In this document: positions 11,595-24,200 of the stretch, piece after piece
Layout: every line of letters starts with the position of its first letter
Numbering within the stretch: the stretch's first letter is position 1
DNA from: Ostrinia nubilalis
Taxonomy: Eukaryota; Arthropoda; Insecta; Lepidoptera; Crambidae
Assembly (NCBI RefSeq): GCF_963855985.1
Contig: NC_087096.1
Span: forward strand, 5,828,001 to 5,892,000
Length of the DNA: 64,000 nucleotides
Reading direction: 5' to 3'
The notes under the pieces: generated by a model
What the model saw: the letters and a program-made list of their open reading frames with translations, nothing else
Told to the model about the DNA's origin: nothing
The model's database searches: none
Position numbers and translations under genes: made by a program

Positions 11595-12471
11595 TGATCA
11601 CCGGAAGTACGAGTATATCATTATTTCATGATAATTTCAGCGATTTTTTGAGATACTTCTCGTTGCAGTCTGAAGTGGAGCTCTCATGAAAATTATTATT
11701 TTAATAAAATAAATCACTAATATCAAATATCTGATTCAAACAAGATAAATCTATGCTCATTATTCAAACCATAGTTTTGAACGAAAGTTTAAACGAACGA
11801 AACATGAATAAAAGAAACCAAAACGAAAAGTCTAATACTTAGATAAAAACACGTTTCCAGTATCTAGAGCTGTTCAGGTTCAATAAGTGGTTTTTGTAAA
11901 GTACTCGACTTTGAATTGAGACTAAAGTTTTCAGTAACAACAGAATTTAATATTCCATGAATATTGAAGAGTCACTCAGTAGTAATTTGAAATAGCACTA
12001 GGCACTTTGTGCTAACTCTACTGCGATGTATTTAACACGTTTTCAATTTATATTTTAAATTGAAATTACGTGACGTAATCGTCTACTTTTGCACCTACTT
12101 GTTTTATTTTGGAACGAATTGTCTTGAATACGAGATTAAATTAAACCGTGAAAGATAAACATTAAATTAAGATTAGAAGATGGTAAAGCATTCTTCGATG
12201 ATGTCAAACTTTATGAATCACTAATGGTCGTTTGATAAACCGTATCTAAAACTGGAAGTCCGACTTTCAGATTGTCCTTTAGGAACTACACTCGGCATCA
12301 AATAAATCGCACCTCCCGCGACAAGCACTTATCAAACGTATGCATCCCCACTTCCCACCAACATTGGTACCATTTGAAAGCCTAGTTCTAAACTTCATTT
12401 CATTAAAGGAAAGGTTTTTACCCCAAAAATGTGTCTTTAGAAGGATCCAGAGTCACTTCTTCAAAAAATAG
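11595..12471. other. Non-coding DNA, nothing recognised
   Basis: AT-rich sequence without features. Confidence 0.35.
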
Positions 12472-13001
12472 GTAGTTACTAGGGCATGCAAACCGGTTAA
12501 CCGGATAACTGAAAAACCGGATAACCGACACAATTTGGAACTCGGTTTTTGTTAGTTATAAAACCGGGTTTTTCGGTTTTTTCGGTTTTTCTTCTACGAT
12601 TTTAGATATTTTAATAACTCATACAAGAACACGCTTCTTTAGTCATATCAATAAAAACAATTATTGTAATGCAATGTGAATGAGTAGAGTATAGTATATG
12701 GCTATGGTATTGAACTAAAGTACCATGTATCTTCTAGCTAAAGCTATAAGCGCGCGGGCGCAAAATGGAACGCGCTTTGTATTTGACCATTGCCGCCATT
12801 ATTTTTGCTTTGCTAGTCTCTGTCAGTGTCAACTTACATATTATTTAAATAAGCATAACTATGACCAAATTTTCTTCTTCTTTTTTGATGATGTTGGCAA
12901 TACACGTCGAGGTCGACTTGATTTGTGCCATTTTCCAGTATATAAGTGATACGAGTTACAAAATGAGATCAAGTAATGATATAATGAAGGATGATAGATG
13001 A

Positions 13002-13446
13002 TTAACCCTACTTTTGCTGATTCACGTTGTAGTTGGTCTACCATATCAATCATATCTTCAATGCTATCACTGATCAGTGCGATATCGTCGGCAAATCGCA
13101 GGTTGTTTAGCCTTTCTCCATCGATTATTATTCCCTTGCTTGTCCAATCTAGCTCTTTAAAGATATTTTCAAGGGCAGCGTTGAACAACTTGGGCGATAT
13201 GGTGTCACCCTGACGGACTCCTCTCTCCAGTCTAAACGCATTGGTTAACTTATGGAGGCGTATCGAGGATGTTCCGGATAGCTGAAGGTGTTTAATGAGC
13301 TGGATGTACCTTTCATCAACTCTACTGTCCGCCAGAGCTTTCTCCACTGCCCATGCTTCCACTGAGTCGAATGCTTTGTCATAATCGACGAAGGTGATAA
13401 TAATTGGCTTCCCGTATTCATGACATTTTTCAATCACTGATGAATA
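13002..13446 (-). pseudogene. RTE reverse transcriptase palm fragment, inverted segment
   Basis: The minus-strand frame carries RT motif A (FVDYDKAFDSVE, near 13400), the GVRQGDTISPKLF motif (near 13210) and the catalytic box RFADDIAL (near 13100), ending at SAKVGL. In the intact protein this continues directly into the segment that here begins at 13447 on the opposite strand. The break is therefore an internal inversion of one element and not a second element. The endonuclease and N-terminus are missing. Confidence 0.85.
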
Positions 13447-14142
13447 CAAAAGTAGGGTTAAAAATGAATTTGTCAAAAACGAAAATCATGACGAACATTG
13501 AAAATGCGAAAAATCACGTCCTACCTGTAGAATTGGTCGACCACTACATCTATCTAGGCCACAAAATCACTCTGAATTCTGAGAATCAGGTTGCGGAAGT
13601 AGGAAGGCGCATCGGACAAGCTTGGGCGGCATTCGGGGCAAACAGCCATGTTCTACGATCCAAGAAAATTGCTCAACACCTAAAGACCAAGGTGTTCAAC
13701 CAGTGTGTACTGCCGGTCTTCGTGTATGGGATGGAGACCACGACGCTGACAGAAAAGTCTGCTGAGAGACTCCGAGTCGCACAACGAGCAATGGAAAGAC
13801 AGATGCTTGGCGTCTCCCTACAAGATCACAAAACGAACGAGTGGATCAGAGAAAAGACGAGGATCAGCGACGTGGTGGAAGAGATAGAGAGCCGTAAATG
13901 GAGATGGGCAGGACACATTGCACGGATGAACCAGGATCGCTGGGCCAGAAAGACCCTGGAGTGGAGACCCCGCAACAACACCCGTGGCAGGGGAAGACCG
14001 CCTAAACGATGGACAGACGATATCCGGCAGCAGGCTGGAGTGAACTGGATGCGTGTGGCCAGGGACAGAAAACGGTGGAGGGTTGAATAGGAGGCCTATG
14101 TTCGAAGGCGAACCCAAAGGCTGACATGGATAGATAGATGAT
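13447..14142 (+). pseudogene. RTE retrotransposon C-terminal part, sense segment
   Basis: It reads KVGLKMNLSKTKIM, then YIYLGHKI, then QCVLPVFVYGMETTTLT, then SRKWRWAGHIARM, then RGRGRPPKRWTDDI, the standard post-RT region of RTE elements. A TAG at 14088-14090 stops it. Read through, the frame would continue EAYVRRRTQRLTWIDR to a stop at about 14137, the usual family ending, so the TAG is a nonsense mutation. A 10-bp repeat GATAGATGAT lies on both sides (12993-13002 and 14133-14142) and may be the target duplication, though the family tail has similar sequence. Confidence 0.85.
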
Positions 14143-14703
14143 ACCCTTTCCCACCCTTTGAGTCTCAGTAAAGTTGTGGTGCTTTACTGAGACCTCCTAT
14201 GGACAACTTGAGAGAACCAGAAGAATCACGATGCACTGTTTTGCTTCACTTGCCCACACCCATGGACGTTCACGAACACTCAATGGTTAATAATCCACCA
14301 TTATTACACATTAATAGTCGCCCACACACGAATTTGAGGAAATAAAACAAAACCGCTAACATGACGCTTCAGATTCCCGCCAAGAAGTCCTGACCAAAGG
14401 TTTTGCTTTGCTAATGAGCGAAGTATCCTATTGTTGATCTCTTTATATTTGATTTTTAATTAAACTATTCAATTGATCTCACAATATTATGTTCAGAACA
14501 TGTAACTTCATCTTGTCAAACTAGAATATAAAAGAAATAAAATGATTTTTATTATAATTTGCAGCATTTTTATTTACTTACAAACAGTCGACCCGAAAAA
14601 CCCGAAAAACCCGAAAAAACCGGTTTAGTTCGGTTTTTAAAAATAAAAACCGAAAAAACCGGTTTTTCCAAACCGCTCGGTTTTTGCATGCCCTAGTAGT
14701 TAC

Positions 14704-15887
14704 GCTATAGCCATTTTTTATGACTATAAAACTGTTAAGTTGGGATTAATCGCTATCCATCTGTTAAAGAGGACACGTGAGATCTTTATTTGGTTTTATA
14801 ACCATAAAAATTGGTCTAATTGATCCCAGAGGTGAGCCCAAAGTGAGGTCTATTTTCAAGTCACATTTATAGTATATGTTAATCATTTACTTAGAAATGA
14901 AATGTATTTTTCTTTAAGGATATTTATTGGGCTTTCAAATAACACCAATATTGTTGGGGTACCATAATTGTGTCAGAAGAAAATCTTTAAAGTTCGCGTC
15001 GCGGAAGGTGCGGTTTATTTGATGTTGAGTGTATAATTAAACTTTTTTCAATTCAAAGCTCAAAATGAGAGTTTTTAGCTCTCTAACAACTTGACTAACT
15101 TGGCGTTTTAGTTCCCTCGTTATCTTTTTACCCGACTGCACCAGAAGGAGGGTTATGTACTGAAGACAGTTTACAAGACAATTGAACAGCTTGAAAGAAC
15201 GTGTGTTATTTCAACGCGCTGCTATCGGAGGCTATTTCCTGGAGCTATTAAAACAGCATTTGCAGCTGTTGGGAACTTTGATACCAGTCGAATCGGGCCG
15301 TATTGTATTTAGTTTACTATTCTTTAACTTTGTTGGTACTTACATATTTTTGTTTTCCATAGTACGTTCTTTTAATGCTAATTAAACTAAAGATTGTTTA
15401 TTAAGTAGGTAGGCAGCAAATGAGCTGAAATGTAGAATAGTAAGTATAGTGAGAGGGACTATTAAATAGGAATGTTTAGTCGCACGTCAAAACAAATCTT
15501 TATATTGGCGCTGTTGCTACTGTTTTTTGAAACTTCGATAAGTAGTATGTTAACGTAAAATTGTTATATGACTGCCAAATAAACACTGTTCTGCTTATCT
15601 TTTACACCCAAAGTTTATATTAGGTCAACTGCGTCAGTCACGTTTGCGCGGAAGTGGCAACACTTCTTCATTAAAGCACAGTGCACATTAAGTTCGGAGT
15701 TACAACTTCAGGTAGTAAAAACCAGCTAGTTACCCCTAATGTATGCCGCGTATGGAACGTGATAAATGCTGCGCGCGTCCGCCCCTACACGGATCGGCTT
15801 TTAGCGCTGTCCACCGGCAGGATTATTCTGTGTGGATTAGGTACCTTATTCTTTAATTTCTCAAAAGTGTAGCCTTAGCCTTATTTA
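14704..15887. other. Non-coding DNA, nothing recognised
   Basis: AT-rich sequence; the ORFs at 15182-15385 and 15681-15872 match no family. Confidence 0.35.
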
Positions 15888-16351
15888 CAGGGTGGAATTT
15901 TGTAATGCCACCTGGAGGGAAAGTACTCATAATACTGTAGATAGACAATTTTACTGAAATAAAACATTCTTTTATTTTTGAAAAGAAAGAGAATGGCATT
16001 CAAAGATTTTCGAAAAATTTTCGAAAATTCACTACCATACCATACAATTTTCTGTACATAATTAAAATAATTTAAGATTTCATGGTTTTCCTTTCATTTG
16101 ATTTATCAAGTTTGTTAGAGAGATTTCATCCTTATACCTAACCTTAACGATCGATGTAATAAAAATACAGGGTGTAATTTTAACAGATTTTAGTTGGTTC
16201 GATTCCCGGGTGTGGTAAGCAAATTTTTGGAAATCTTTGAATGCAGTTCTATTTCTTTAAAAAAATAAAGGAATGTTTTCTTTGAGAAAAATTTTCTATC
16301 TACAATGTTAAGAGTACTTTCCCTCCAGGTGGCATTCCAAATTCCACCCTG
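15888..16351. mobile_element. Palindromic TA-flanked MITE, ends CAGGGTGGAATTT
   Basis: The ends are CAGGGTGGAATTTTGTAATG and a near reverse complement, with TA on both sides (15886-15887, 16352-16353). Homology between the arms extends about 140 bp inward from each end. This fits a non-autonomous Tc1/mariner-type element. A GGTTCGATTCC string at about 16197 lies inside it but belongs to no tRNA. Confidence 0.75.
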
Positions 16352-16353
16352 TA

Positions 16354-17200
16354 TATGGGTTACAGATTGTAAAATATTTTAGCAGTGTTATACCACGGTA
16401 ATAATAACATACAGTATTGTAACTTCATATAAACAGACGAAACACGAGCTTTCCTTTGAATTTCAAATCTCGGGATGCGCTCGAGATGCAAAAGTCGGGG
16501 GTGTCGCGAATGTGCCGTAGTAATTAATCGGTGGCCTAGTGTTGAAAAATACTAAAGTGATTGAATTAAACTGACCGTCATATACGCTCAAATTGGTCAA
16601 AAACTAGTCATTAACTGTCAAAAATGGTCATTTTCAGTCAGTTTGATTTTAAATTAAAATTATATTGTATAAAACCAGCTTTTGCCCACGACTTCACCCG
16701 CCTGAAATTAAAGCAACAGGTCATTATGATTAGTAAAGTTTCAAAATTATTTTAGTAGTTTATTTTTTAATAAAATCTACTAATCACAAAACAACACCCA
16801 TTTTTATCCTATTCCATTCCCAAAGTATTTTGTTTGTCAAAATAAAATAAAAATACAATCGCAAAACTAGATAGAAATTCTAAGTAGGCAGATGTAATTA
16901 AAATGGGTACTGTAGGTGGGCAGCCCTATCGCATGTCGTCATACCGTGACGTACCGCGCGGTTGTTGACATTTATTTTAAAAATATGGCCGAGTTGGAAT
17001 ACTGTATAGATAGTATTACTGTGGTTATACCTACTGTACGAATTATGTCATTGGTGACCGCTAATGGACAACACGCATAAGTTGTAATATTAAGTTAAAT
17101 TATGACTTAATTTAAAGTTTAGATCACACACATTACACTAGTTTTTATTTCACCTCAATCCATCCAGTATTACCGAAGATAGAGCCTCGAGAAGTTTACG
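16354..17200. other. Non-coding DNA with a CTTTTGCCC repeat fragment
   Basis: CCAGCTTTTGCCCACGACTT at about 16676 matches the lepidopteran CTAGCTTTTGCCCGCGGCTT repeat terminus seen also at 20968 and 24481. Nothing else recognised. Confidence 0.4.
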
Positions 17201-20200
17201 GACGTTTTAAAATTTTCAAAAATTTCCAATATTCGCGCGTGACGTCACAACATGATTTTGCAGCCCCCGCACGTTAACCCATTTACCACTTTTTGTCTTT
17301 TCCAACTAAAATAAAATTTTACCTAACTGACAACTGTTGTTAGTTGTCATCGTTCAATCACATTTCAAACTAGACGCTAAAAAAGTAACCATTATTATGC
17401 CACCTATTGCCAATTTTGTGCAATACATATCGCACCTTTAAATTTAAACCGTTACTAAACGAAATTATGAAATTTTGCAGGAGAGCCAAAATAAGAAAAA
17501 AGTCAATGTTTTTTTTCAATACAGTCAAAGGAAATAGTATTTTAAGGCTTCTTAATGAGTTATATGATAGATATGTGCTAACGCTATGTTATGTGATTTA
17601 CAAAAATAAAATATTTTATGTATAGTATTATTTATTTTGATTTATATAATTATAGTAACATTTTACCATTTACTATTTTTTCATTTTTAAATAAATTACT
17701 ATTCAAATTGCAGTCCAAATAATGTTACTATATTGAAAACTATTTAAATTTCAATGATAATGGTGATATTATTATACATTTAAATTTTATATCATAGAGT
17801 AGGTATTTGTGATTATGTTACAATATTAAAAAAATAACAAACATTCGAAATCAACAATATTTTATTACAAATTAAAGATATCCATACAAGCATTTAGCCT
17901 AGTTATTTATTAATCAGTCTTAAGACATTTTGTACCTCTAAATCATAGGAAGTATAACTGATAACGAATAAGAAAAAAACACACCTAGCAATTACAAAAA
18001 ATACATAAAAAATGTATTAAACTCAAGTAACAATCTCAGCATTATTTCCCTACCCTCGAAAGGTTGTTCACATACCTACCTTAAATAACTTAATAATAAA
18101 AATAATGAACAATATTTTGTGGCCACTGCTCAGAATGGATGTAAGGTTGAGTCTCGTGGTACTAAAGAGCTCCTCCTCATAGACATAACCATTAGCCAAC
18201 AAGTTCGGCGGAGCAGGAAAGCTCTCTCTGCTGCCTGGATTGACTATAAGAAGGCCTATGATTCGGTGCCTCAATCATGGCGGGAGAGGATCTTAGAGTT
18301 GTATAAGGTAGATGCAATGAGATCCTTTTTACGCTCATGCTCATGCATGGGGCAGTGGACTACAGTCCTTCGGCAGCCAGGTGGTGGTGAGAGGTCTCCT
18401 GATCCATTGAACTTCATAAGGATTGAGCGAGGCATTTCCAGGGTGACAGTTTGAGTCCCTTGTGGTTCTGCCTAGCACTGAATCCTCTTCGCACTCTGTT
18501 AAAGGATTCAGGGCTTAGTTATCAGCTACGAAGAGGGGGTGAGGTCATTAGTCACCTGCTCTACATGGATGATCTCAAGTTGTTCGCAACAAAACGACAA
18601 GACCTGGTGAAGTTGCTAAAAACCACACAGGTATTTAGGAACGCTATCAGGATGGAGTTTGGTGTAGACAAGTGTGCGGTCTTACATTTAGACCGGGAAA
18701 AGTTGTGAATTCTCCGAATTTACAACTTTCTGAGACAATGACACTCAAATCTCTGTCCAAAACTGAGACCTATAAGTATCTTGGTATGTCAGAATCGTTA
18801 GGTATATCGGTAGAAGACATAAAAAATCGGTGAAAGAACGCTTTTGTAGCCGACTGACAAAAGTTCTTAATAGCCTTTTGTCTGGCGGCAACAAAGCAAG
18901 AGCTTTCAACGGTTGGGTGATGCCTCTACTAATATACTCCTTCGGCATACTAAGATGGACTCTGACTGACTGAGCTTAATGCCCTGGATAGGAAGGTACG
19001 TCAGCAGCTCACACAACATCGCATGTTACATCCGCGCTCATCTGTAATGAGACTGTATATTCCACGGAAGTGGGGAGGTCGAAGCTTTTTAAATGCCAAG
19101 AACCTCCACAACCGTGAAGTGTGCAGTCTCAGGGATTATTTCCTTACCAATGAGTGCGGAATGCATCGTGATGTTGTGGCAGTTGACAAAAGCCTCACGC
19201 CGCTCTCCTTCGCGAACGAGAACTGGCGCAAGCCGCGGATCGGAATGACGTATCGGATTTGCATCTTGTGTAAAATTATAATTAAAATTATATTAAGTTC
19301 GTCCATAGATGTTTGCTTGGGTTCTTCGAAACATGAGGAATCTTTTTCAGCGTCCACAGCTTCCATAATGCGAGCCAAACGTGGGTTCCGGAAATACGAC
19401 ATCACCTGGAGCAAATAAATGCTTTTAATCTATATTTTATTATAGACTAAAAAAAATGTTTCACTATTGTAACTAGGCATACCTATCATAAAATTTACTC
19501 ATTGCTTATTGAAAAACTGTAATTAATGAAATAGGCACCCTTTAGTGATAAATATTATTAGATAAGTAACTAAAAAAATAAAGGCAAACTGTGACTATAT
19601 CAACTGTTACCGTTTACCAAAGAAATTTTATAATGAATTGTGTATTTTTTTTAAACGAAAACTGTGTTTAAACATATAGTCACACTTTACTCATTAAAAA
19701 AACTAAACAACTTACCTTTTTTGTGACGAACGGCCGTTACTATCCAAATAATCACACTATGAATTTAAACTTTCGTCATCACTCCGCAACAAACACGTTC
19801 TTACTTGCATAGACCCGTTATTGTATTTAGCGAGCCGTTCAAAGTTTGGCTTAGTAACGTTATGCTTTAACGCTAGATGGCGTTAGAAGGCAATTTTGAA
19901 GAAGTGGTCTATTTTATCTTGTAGTTTACGTGTCCTTTAGTAAGATGGCGTTGATAACTCATTTTTGCGAAAAATTCGTTTAGTAACGGTTTAACTTTAA
20001 AGGTGCGATATGAAGCCATTTTTACATTTATGCACTTAAATATAAATTTTCTGGAAAAATAACCAAGTTTGTGTCTCTGTGCTCAATAACGAGTAAATAG
20101 TCCAGTTATTTGTTAATTTTAGTTGGAAAGTTATCCGGAATTTTTGAAAATTGGTGAATAAATAGATTTTGCTATGTTCTTTCCGAATTTTGTGACCTCG
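17201..20200. repeat. Block bounded by diverged inverted repeats
   Basis: TATCGCACCTTTAAATTTAA...CCGTTACTAAACGAA at 17430-17464 is matched in reverse at about 19978-20010. Two further matched patches lie outside it (TTTTCAAAAATT and TTTCCAACTAAAAT, near 17210 and 17300, against 20120-20150). A third partial copy sits at 21185-21235. The block contains the reverse transcriptase relic at 18128. It may be an old DNA transposon, but no terminus or target duplication could be fixed. Confidence 0.4.
18128..19212 (+). pseudogene. Non-LTR retrotransposon reverse transcriptase relic, R4/Dong-like
   Basis: The frame shows RGTKELLLID, RT motif A (AAWIDYKKAYDSVP, near 18230-18270), then SPLWFCLALNPL and the catalytic box HLLYMDDLKLFA (near 18555-18590). 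From 18740 it continues as KTETYKYLGM, then MPLLIYSFGIL, then LHPRSSVMRLYIPRKWGGRS and LRDYFL. The YMDD box in place of FADD and the HxRxLHPRSS...IPRxxGGR C-terminus point to the R4/Dong group rather than RTE. A one-base deletion at about 18435 and several stops make it non-functional. The family call rests on motif memory only. Confidence 0.72.
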
Positions 20201-20520
20201 TATATAGCCGCGCGCGCGCCCGCCTTATTGAAAAAAATCCGCCTTAAAAAAGGTTTTTGACAACTACTTTTTTCATTGTATAATTTTTGGGACATAGACA
20301 AGCTAAGAAGCTTTGATAAATGTGATTTTCATGTAATGTAAGTTAAATAGATTTAGAGTTGTGAAACAGTCAAATTAATGTACCTGCTAAATTGCGAGTT
20401 CTTTTTTCTTTGATCATGGCAGGACACGCTGCCGGGTGTCCTAAATATGCTGAAGTATAAAAAAATTCGCGTTGCTGAAGTATAAAATTTTTTTGTCTTG
20501 TTTATTTCTACATTACATAA
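19213..20520. other. Non-coding DNA
   Basis: It includes the right arm of the inverted repeat block. A minus-strand ORF at 19136-19414 matches nothing known. A CG-alternating patch (GCCGCGCGCGCGCCC) lies at about 20207. Confidence 0.35.
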
Positions 20521-21004
20521 TTGTATCCTACTAATATTATAGGTAAATGCAAAAGTTTGGATGTCTGGTAGTTTAAAATAAAGTAAAGTAATGTTTATTT
20601 CTCACCAACATAATATTATGATAACAAACAATCAGGAAAAACAAAAAGTAAGAATGGTGGTGGGTTGATACCTGAACTAGGAAGATTCCTGTGTCTCAGG
20701 TTTGTTACTCATTCACGCAAAAAGTACTCAACGGATTTTGTTGAAACTGTACAATATTATTGTTTGTTTGCAGGGAAACCCCGAGCATAGCCCGCCACCC
20801 TTCATCACCCTTTGGGTGACCTTGAGCCTTCTTATGAGGCCCATAGTAAGCGACCACGTTTCAGAACCTTAAACTTTCCTATTTATAATTATTATATTAT
20901 TATATTATTATTATTATTATATTATATTATAGAAATAAACGATATTATTATTATTATATTATTTCACGACTAGCTTTTGCCTGCGGCTTCACCCGCGTGA
21001 AAAA
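20521..21004. repeat. Lepidopteran interspersed repeat, interrupted, with AT microsatellite
   Basis: It begins TATCCTACTAATATTAT (near 20524), resumes with GTTACTCATTCACGCAAAAAG (20704) after an insertion of about 120 bp, and ends near CTAGCTTTTGCCTGCGGCTT (20969). An ATT/TTA microsatellite spans 20883-20965. This arrangement is common in moth genomes; I cannot name the class with certainty. Confidence 0.5.
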
Positions 21005-21036
21005 AGTCAAAAAAGGTTATAGAAAACCCAAAGGAT

Positions 21037-21085
21037 TCTCGCCTTTGTCCAGCAGTGAACGTCATTTGGCTGTAACGACGAAATA
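21037..21085 (+). mobile_element. RTE 3' terminal scrap
   Basis: CCTTTGTCCAGCAGTG followed by AACGTCATTTGGCTGTAACG matches the extreme 3' end of the GAAC-tail RTE type. Confidence 0.6.
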
Positions 21086-21250
21086 GGAAAGAATGTAACT
21101 ATCAAAAATCTTCTCTAAGGCAGCATTTTTCCAATTTCGCTACGAGCGCGGCAATCACATTTAACTAACAGACTAACAGAGAGCATAGCGAAATCTATTT
21201 TAATCACCAATTTTCAAAACTCCCGGAACACTTTCCAGGTAACCACGTTA

Positions 21251-24200
21251 ATTTGTACCAAACGACTGGACTATAATTTAATTGATATAAAAATTTGGGT
21301 ACATCTTCTCAAAAACAAAAGAACTGGTGCTAAAAGGGTTAAGTGACGTTTTGACATTTGTAGAGGGCCTTGTAGAAGGGGAGGCTATGGTGCTGAATGT
21401 GGATTAACTCGAGTGTCATAGCAACTTATTAGACTGCTAAGCTTGATGATAAAAAGAAAAATATTTTATTCAATGTACATAGTCTGGTCATAAGTTCTGT
21501 CATATGATAATAACTTTTGAATTTTGAATGAGGGTTTCAAAAAAATATTTTACTGAATTAGAATTAAAAAGAAAAAATGTGCGATAGTTCGAATTTTACT
21601 GTACGTGTAGTGGACGCATAAAGAAGTCCGAACTGCAGTTTTCACGTTGCATTGCTACGCGCCAAAGCTGATTTTCGTTGTTCTGAAAAAAATTAGTTTA
21701 TTTTTTCATTAAATGATAGGTATACCAGATATAGGTGTACCAGAATCTCATGGCAAACAAAAATATTGGAAAAGTGTGTCGTTCATATGGCAAATGTCTA
21801 TGGATTTATTGTCACCTGTTAAAGTAAATCAAGTGAACTGTCAGTCGCTGCAGAAATTTTGTAATCTCTTCATGCCTATTTGTTATTTTTGTGAAAAAGT
21901 CAAAAAAGCTCAAGCAAGTCATATTGTTTTCAATGTGTATTGTAAAATAAGGCATAATTTAAAGTCAATCTTTGATTTTAAAGCGCGTCGTTGAGTTGAC
22001 AGTAAGTTGGAGTGAAATTTGATACATTTAGTTTATTACCTAACTGCGTCAGAAGGGTTTTTTTAAATATTATTCTTATAATAGCTGCTTTATCGGGGGT
22101 TTCAGGTGTACCTCACAAATTGGTGCAGAGGAATGGTGAAAATGTTATGACCATGTAAATAAAATTGAAAAAGATTTCATCAAGTAAGATGTAAGATAGA
22201 ATAATTGAAATGGTGGAAGAGCAATTTATAATAAATACCTCTTTATCTTGATCATCTATTGAAGAAAAGTGTAATCCTTGGAATCGTTTTCTAGTTCTGA
22301 ATGAAGTGATTAGTAATAAGTATGATACACAATAAAATTAGTTACATAAAGTGATATACGATTTACTTACTTTTCAAGACATTTTCCTATTATTATTACT
22401 GACGGGATTGCTACCTAGTTTAGAGTCTAGTACTACCTTAGTTTTGAGTTTCCAATATTTCGGCACTGTTGCGAGCGCCATGGTCACGGAGTAACTGAAG
22501 AAATTAAAACCAGACATCGTTCAGATGTGCGTTCAAAAGACCTGAGATTTAAAAAAATCCCACGTTTTGTTTTACAGTAAGCGAAAAAAGTGACTTGAAA
22601 ATGGAATACAAAATGATAAGGTATGGGAAATGATAAGTCTTTATCAATGAAGAAGCAGAAGTTCAATTTCATGTGTCCTCCATCTAGGCTAGTTTCCATC
22701 GTCACTCAAAGTTTGGCTGCGGTCTCAAATTTGGGCTTAATTGAGGTATTTTTTGGGTGAGAGGCATAATAAGAACTAATGCCGTTTTATATCCAAAATT
22801 CATACTTAGAGGTAATCAACCAGGTACAAAGTATTTCCTTGTATGTTAGTCTGCCACTCTTTAGTAAGTCCCGAAATCCCCGCTTCGGCTCCCCTACTAA
22901 CCATTCTAACCATTGTACACAGATAATATCTTACATGCAGCTTTTCATGTTACTACGTCACATTTTCAAAATCCGCGCGGAAAATCGCTCCTAGCGGAAG
23001 AGCGCACTTTGAACTTGAATATTTCAGTCATTTTTAAAGATATCAAAAAAGTAAAAATACAGTATTCATTCTAATTTTTTGTAGTTTTTTTTGGCATCTT
23101 CAACAAAAATTGTGCGCCATGTCCATTAAAATATTGACGGGTTAGTTGATTATTGTAAAAAGCAATAATGAGCCATTTTGGTGAAACCTTTTACTTTTCG
23201 TGCGCATAATTTCAGATATAAACATAAATACTACTAAACTAAAAAAAATCCCGATTATTAGAATTACTAACCCGAACAAGCGTTATTAAATCAAGCAGAA
23301 TATAGTTTAAAATGTCTGTTTCTCTACTTCTATCAAGTAATGGTGATATAATATGTTTAGCCCTAGTGAGATATTGAGCAACTGGGTCTAAAAGCACATA
23401 AAAGTCCCGTCATGTCATTCGCACGCTAGAAGTCAGAGTCCCATTTCATCACGTAACTCTGTAAAAGTTATTTGGTATAGATAGTTCCAATGCAAGTCGG
23501 GTAAAAACTGTGACGAATGTCGGTCAGGCGCGGGCGACACGGATTGGCTTTTAGCCGCATCGGCTTGAGCCATCTGGCTTATTCTGGCTAATCCTCGCGT
23601 GATTGAGAATGAGAACGTTCCGAGACTGCTTATTGGGATGCAAATGCATTATTATCGCCGCGAGACATGTGCTAGGCTGAGTGTGTATAGTACTTAGTGG
23701 TATGGGAGATATTGTTCAGGAATTATTTATGGATCTTTTAATCACAACATCTTACTTTTATGAAATTTGTAGTAGTTGAATAGAGCTCTGTGATTGGTTC
23801 GTGTGTCACCCTGTGCGTCCACGCGCACTATGAGACCTCATACTATTGTTTGTGTTGTGACTGCGTAAGTACACATGTTACACTATAACAATCTCTCTTT
23901 TTGTTAGTGGTTATAAGTGCAGAATAGATATCTACTCAACACTTACATGACATCTATGAAACGGACATTGTAGCGTAGAGATGAAAAAAAAAATCGGAGA
24001 AAATATTGTAAAAGTTCTTTCTTGGAATTATTGGATTTATTTTGAAATACGGATAAATATAACGTAAGGTTAATTAATGAAGACTCGAGGGATTAATTAA
24101 CTACATTAATAAACTTAACATAAATAGGTACACTAATATTAATTACTAAATTCACGTGAAGTCAAAGGTGCTGTTTGAGAACGTTTTCCAAGAAACAAAG

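Larger units (their letters stand above)
12480..14695. mobile_element. Non-autonomous hAT-superfamily element with nested RTE insertion
   Basis: The termini are TAGGGCATGCAAA inverted at both ends. An exact 8-bp target duplication GTAGTTAC flanks it (12472-12479 and 14696-14703), the signature of hAT transposition. The subterminal regions (12492-12592 and 14591-14680) are dense in AACCGG and AAAAACCG motifs, possible transposase-binding repeats. No transposase frame was found. The RTE copy at 13002-14142 is inserted within it. Confidence 0.82.

Noticed and set aside
16190..16215. GGTTCGATTCC, a tRNA B-box-like string
   Set aside because: There is no A box, acceptor stem or anticodon arm at the right distance, and it lies inside a palindromic MITE.
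21713..21994. 93-residue ORF as a possible gene
   Set aside because: No start context, splice site or recognisable domain. Left as undefined sequence.
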